Shown here: piece after piece, positions 7,205-9,591 of the stretch
Layout: every line of letters begins with the position of its first letter
Position numbering within the stretch: the first letter of the stretch is position 1
From: Alphaproteobacteria bacterium UBA6062
GTDB lineage: Bacteria; Pseudomonadota; Alphaproteobacteria; Sneathiellales; Sneathiellaceae
Assembly (NCBI GenBank): GCA_002428885.1
Contig: DIYE01000180.1
Span: 1-9,591, forward strand
Direction of reading: 5' to 3'
DNA length: 9,591 nt
Notes under the pieces: generated by a model
Told to the model about the DNA's origin: nothing
The model's database searches: none
Seen by the model: only the letters and a program-made list of their open reading frames with translations
Made by a program: the position numbers and the translations under genes

Positions 7205-8447
7205 ATCCGAGACTTTTCAGCCGCGCAACGACCTGATCGAGAGAGACTTCCTCCTGGCTTCCCTGGTCAAGATCCCGGAAAGTACAGACATTTTTGGCAA
7301 GCTCATCTTCACCGATCAGAATAGCGGCTTTGGCCTTCAGTTTATTGGCGCGCTTCATGCGCTTACCCACATTGCCCTTGAACGCCATTTCAACAGCAAT
7401 ACCGCTCGTCCGCAGATCAAAGGCCAGTTTTGTCGCCATTTTTTCGGCAACATCACCGACCGGAATAACGGCTATGGGTCGCTCTGCTTCAGGCAGTTCC
7501 CCCGTCAATAATGACAGTCGTTCCATACCGCCGGCCCAGCCAATGCCAGGTGTCGGTTTGCCGCCCAGCGCCTCAATCAGACCGTCATAGCGCCCGCCGG
7601 CAATCACCGCCCCTTGTGCCCCAAGTGCGTCGGTGACGAATTCAAAAGCCGTATGCGTGTAGTAGTCCAAACCGCGGACCAGTCGCCTGTTGAGAGTGTA
7701 GGACAGTCCCAGATCTCCCAGTCCTTCAAGAACGTCGGCAAAGAAATCCGTCGACAGACTATTGAGGTAATCTTCAAAAGCCGGAGCCTCTTCAACAAGC
7801 GCCCGGTCCCCCTTGTCCTTGCTGTCCAGGATACGAAGCGGGTTGCGGTCCAGGCGGTTCAGACTATCTTCAGACAGCTTGTCTTTGTGATCACTGAAAT
7901 AGTCGACGAGAGCGCGCCGATAGGCCTGTCGGCTTTCCGTATCTCCAAGCGTATTGATCTCAAGAACGCATTTATCCAGGATCTTCAGTTCTTTCAGGAT
8001 CGTTGCTGCAACGGCGATAACTTCGATATCCGCTTTCGGCTCGGGTGATCCAATGCATTCGAGATCGATCTGATGGAACTGACGCTGGCGTCCTTTCTGG
8101 GGTCGCTCGTAACGGAACATGGGTCCGTTTGCAAAGACTTTAAAAGGAACATTCTGCTGAAGGCCGTTACTGATAAAGGAACGACAGATCCCGGCGGTAT
8201 ATTCAGGACGCAGGGTCATGCTTTCACCGCTGCGGCTTTCAAAGGAATACATCTCCTTGGACACCACATCGGATGTCTCGCCCATGGTCCGGGCAAAGAC
8301 TTCGGTAAATTCGAAAATCGGCGTTGCCATTTCCGCATAACCGAAGCGGGCGGCAATATCCCGGGCAACGTCCCGGACATAAGCGTGACGCCGAAAGTCT
8401 TCAGGCAGCAAATCGTGGGTACCGCGAACCGGCTGAGGTAATGACAC
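7203..8447 (-). CDS. hisS: Histidyl-tRNA synthetase
   Basis: Class II aminoacyl-tRNA synthetase that charges tRNA-His; cytosolic homodimer (family knowledge). It has 414 residues, within the bacterial range. Seen: N-terminal RGTHDLLPED (8-17); TLRPEYTAGICR (78-89); motif 2 FRYERPQKGRQRQFHQ (111-126); the histidine-binding signatures RGLDYYT (258-264) and GGRYDGL (284-290); motif 3 GIGWAGGMER (301-310); and a C-terminal anticodon-binding domain from about 320. Motif 2 is the canonical bacterial form, not the divergent form of several alphaproteobacterial orders. The start is a GTG at 8447 with GGAG 6 nt upstream. It lies 39 nt after ispG; the ispG-hisS pairing is widespread in bacteria. It is probably in one operon with prfA and prmC. 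Confidence 0.97.
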   Translation of the reverse strand: MSLPQPVRGTHDLLPEDFRRHAYVRDVARDIAARFGYAEMATPIFEFTEVFARTMGETSDVVSKEMYSFESRSGESMTLRPEYTAGICRSFISNGLQQNVPFKVFANGPMFRYERPQKGRQRQFHQIDLECIGSPEPKADIEVIAVAATILKELKILDKCVLEINTLGDTESRQAYRRALVDYFSDHKDKLSEDSLNRLDRNPLRILDSKDKGDRALVEEAPAFEDYLNSLSTDFFADVLEGLGDLGLSYTLNRRLVRGLDYYTHTAFEFVTDALGAQGAVIAGGRYDGLIEALGGKPTPGIGWAGGMERLSLLTGELPEAERPIAVIPVGDVAEKMATKLAFDLRTSGIAVEMAFKGNVGKRMKRANKLKAKAAILIGEDELAKNVCTFRDLDQGSQEEVSLDQVVARLKSLG

Positions 8448-8453
8448 TATATT

Positions 8454-8457
8454 CTCC
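8454..8457 (-). promoter_or_regulatory. Ribosome binding site for the GTG start of hisS
   Basis: GGAG on the minus strand, 6 nt before the GTG at 8447. It supports the non-ATG start, from which translation gives SLPQPVRGTHDLLPED, the expected HisRS N-terminus. Confidence 0.7.
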
Positions 8458-8486
8458 GTATTCCGAATTTATATCGCCATGCCGGT

Positions 8487-9591
8487 TCAGGCGCTGACGG
8501 TTTCTTCTTCTGTTTCTGTTTTTTCGGCAGCTTCGATTTCCGCGGCCTTTGCTTCGACAAGATCAACAATATGATCCACCATACCATCGGTATCGATTTT
8601 ATGATCGGTCACACCGGTCAGATAAACCATATGATTGCCTTTACCGCCCCCGGTCAGCCCGATATCGGTCTCCCGCGCCTCCCCAGGCCCGTTGACCACA
8701 CAACCGATAATCGACAGGGACATCGGTGTGGAAATATGTTCCAGCCGTTCTTCCAGCTTCTCAACAGTTTTAATAACCGGGAAGGCCTGTCGGGCACAGG
8801 ACGGGCAGGAAATAATGGTAACACCCCGGCGGCGAAGCCCCAGACTTTTAAGAACTTCATAACCGACCTTGATCTCCTCAACCGGGTCGGCAGATAACGA
8901 CACCCTAAGGGTATCACCGATCCCGGACCAGAGCAGCATGCCAAGGCCAATGGAGGATTTCACTGTTCCTGACGTCAGGCCACCTGCTTCGGTAATACCG
9001 AGATGCAGTGGGTAATCGCAGGCATCTGCCAGTCCCTGATAGGCAGCAACTGAAAGAAAGACATCCGATGCTTTCACACTGATTTTAAACTCATGAAAGT
9101 CATTATCTTCCAGAATGCGGGCATGATTGAGGGCCGATTCCACCATCGCTTCCGGACAGGGCTCACCATATTTTTCCAGCAGCTCTCTTTCCAGACTACC
9201 GGCATTGACGCCGATCCGCATGGAACAATTATGATCAACGGCCGCCCGGACCACCTCTTTGACCCTGTCCGGTGAGCCGATATTGCCCGGATTGATCCGA
9301 AGGCAGGACGCCCCTGCTTCGGCCGCTTCGATGCCTCGTTGATAATGGAAATGGATATCCGCGATGATGGGAACCGTCGTCTCGCGGACAATCTCTTTAA
9401 GTGCCCGTGTACTGTCCTGGTCCGGACAGGAAACACGCACCATATCTGCCCCCGCCTCTTCAAGCGCATGGATCTGTTCGATCGTCGCTTTCGGATCCGA
9501 GGTAAGGGTGTTGGTCATGGATTGCACACTGATCGGTGCATCTCCTCCGACCTTGACGGCTCCGACGCTGATCTGGCGGGATGAGCGACGG
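8487..9591 (-). CDS. ispG: 4-hydroxy-3-methylbut-2-en-1-yl diphosphate synthase IspG (5' end outside window)
   Basis: Iron-sulfur enzyme of the MEP isoprenoid pathway that converts methylerythritol cyclodiphosphate to HMBPP using flavodoxin or ferredoxin electrons (family knowledge). Whole codons are open from 9590, beginning RRSSRQISVGAVKVGGDAPI, which is the normal IspG N-terminal region, so only about ten residues are probably missing. The GTG at 9527 and later ATGs are internal, not starts. The visible 367 residues include the TIM-barrel part with LRINPGNIG and the C-terminal bridge domain. Its [4Fe-4S] ligands are CPSC (codons starting at 8807 and 8798) and the cysteine of GCVVNGPGEA (codon at 8702), followed by the conserved glutamate of that motif (codon at 8681). 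The last 20 or so residues form a glutamate/alanine-rich tail of unknown role. It is the first gene of the minus-strand housekeeping run. Confidence 0.97.
   Translation of the reverse strand, partial: RRSSRQISVGAVKVGGDAPISVQSMTNTLTSDPKATIEQIHALEEAGADMVRVSCPDQDSTRALKEIVRETTVPIIADIHFHYQRGIEAAEAGASCLRINPGNIGSPDRVKEVVRAAVDHNCSMRIGVNAGSLERELLEKYGEPCPEAMVESALNHARILEDNDFHEFKISVKASDVFLSVAAYQGLADACDYPLHLGITEAGGLTSGTVKSSIGLGMLLWSGIGDTLRVSLSADPVEEIKVGYEVLKSLGLRRRGVTIISCPSCARQAFPVIKTVEKLEERLEHISTPMSLSIIGCVVNGPGEARETDIGLTGGGKGNHMVYLTGVTDHKIDTDGMVDHIVDLVEAKAAEIEAAEKTETEEETVSA

Noticed and set aside
8571..9584. Plus-strand open frames opposite ispG
   Set aside because: Antisense to ispG, which has all its iron-sulfur cluster ligands; none resembles a known protein.

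Overview
The window looks like core chromosome of an alphaproteobacterium with moderate GC (about half, by eye). The main clue is the minus-strand gene order ispG-hisS-prfA-prmC-DUF4167, followed on the same strand by clpB. DUF4167 is a family largely confined to Alphaproteobacteria. The histidyl-tRNA synthetase is of the ordinary bacterial type. It is not the divergent type known from Rhizobiales, Rhodobacterales and Caulobacterales, so a Rhodospirillales-, Sneathiellales- or Kordiimonadales-like host is more likely. That placement is inference.

Layout, left to right. Positions 1-1920 hold the first 640 codons of clpB on the minus strand; its 3' end lies outside the window. Positions 1921-2165 are a divergent AT-rich intergenic region with a plausible heat-shock promoter for clpB. 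Positions 2166-4313 hold a plus-strand methyl-accepting chemotaxis protein with a NIT-type sensor, the only plus-strand gene. A bidirectional terminator at 4315-4345 separates it from the convergent DUF4167 gene (4344-5015, minus). A 229-nt gap with small inverted repeats follows. Next come prmC (5245-6099), prfA (6105-7193) and hisS (7203-8447), tightly packed on the minus strand. ispG (8487 to the window edge, minus) lacks only its first few codons.

How the genes work together. The right half is a housekeeping cluster: isoprenoid precursor synthesis (IspG), histidine charging of tRNA (HisRS), translation termination (RF1) and the methyltransferase that modifies the GGQ glutamine of release factors (PrmC). 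DUF4167 is a low-complexity, highly charged protein of unknown function that travels with this cluster. ClpB is the heat-shock disaggregase. The chemoreceptor is functionally unrelated and appears to sit inside an otherwise conserved gene order.

I found no transposon, integrase, CRISPR array, tRNA, rRNA or convincing novel system. The points most worth a second look are the architecture of the DUF4167 protein, the chemoreceptor's position, the heat-shock-like promoter and the HisRS type.
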